Origin: Zymomonas sp.
GTDB taxonomy: Bacteria; Pseudomonadota; Alphaproteobacteria; Sphingomonadales; Sphingomonadaceae
NCBI GenBank assembly: GCA_027489105.1
Contig: JAIYAJ010000584.1
Coordinates: 1 to 5,806, forward strand
Direction: 5' to 3'
Length of the DNA: 5,806 nucleotides
Made by a program: the position numbers and the translations under genes. This document shows, one piece after another, positions 4,734 to 5,806 of the stretch. The notes beneath the pieces are model-generated. The model did no database searches. It had not been told where the DNA came from and worked only from the letters and a program-made list of their open reading frames with translations. Within the stretch, counting starts at the first letter, position 1. Each line of letters opens with the position of its first letter.

Positions 4734-5806
<1,073 letters not shown>

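Overview
This window is GC-rich, strongly GC3-biased bacterial chromosome, most likely from an alphaproteobacterium of the order Sphingomonadales. The order-level call is an inference. It rests on the style of AccA, of the M48 protease with a LysM-like tail, of the IbpA-type small heat-shock protein, and of the Flp pilins. No plasmid, phage, transposon, CRISPR or RNA-gene signature was seen.

Layout, left to right. (1) 1-294 (+): the C-terminal end of an unrecognised protein, open to the left edge. It converges on a MutT-type Nudix hydrolase (291-698, -), and the two stop codons share one CTAG. (2) 793-1301 (+): two small Flp-type type IVb pilin genes, with no tad/cpa assembly genes in the window. 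They are separated by a 152-bp spacer that begins with a 19-bp tandem duplication over the first pilin's stop codon. An intrinsic terminator closes the second pilin gene. (3) 2892-3833 (-) accA, followed by 1384-2832 (-), a secreted M48 zinc metalloprotease; these probably form a two-gene transcription unit. (4) 4024-4479 (+): an ibpA/hsp20 gene divergent from accA, preceded by a sigma-32-like promoter and a three-hairpin 5' leader ending in a ROSE-type RNA thermometer. (5) 4734-5806 (+): atpH and the first 172 codons of atpA, the start of the F1 ATP synthase operon. Its leader contains a hairpin followed by six T residues that looks like an intrinsic terminator.

Most of this is housekeeping: nucleotide-pool sanitation, fatty-acid synthesis, envelope proteolysis, heat shock and ATP synthesis. 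The most interesting signals are in RNA leaders and spacers rather than in new protein families: the ROSE thermometer on ibpA, the possible attenuator before atpH, a candidate near-leaderless accA promoter, and the repeat and operator-like palindromes around the orphan pilin pair. Starts were re-assigned for the M48 protease (2832) and the small heat-shock gene (4024) from Shine-Dalgarno (SD) placement. I saw no convincing undescribed multi-gene system.
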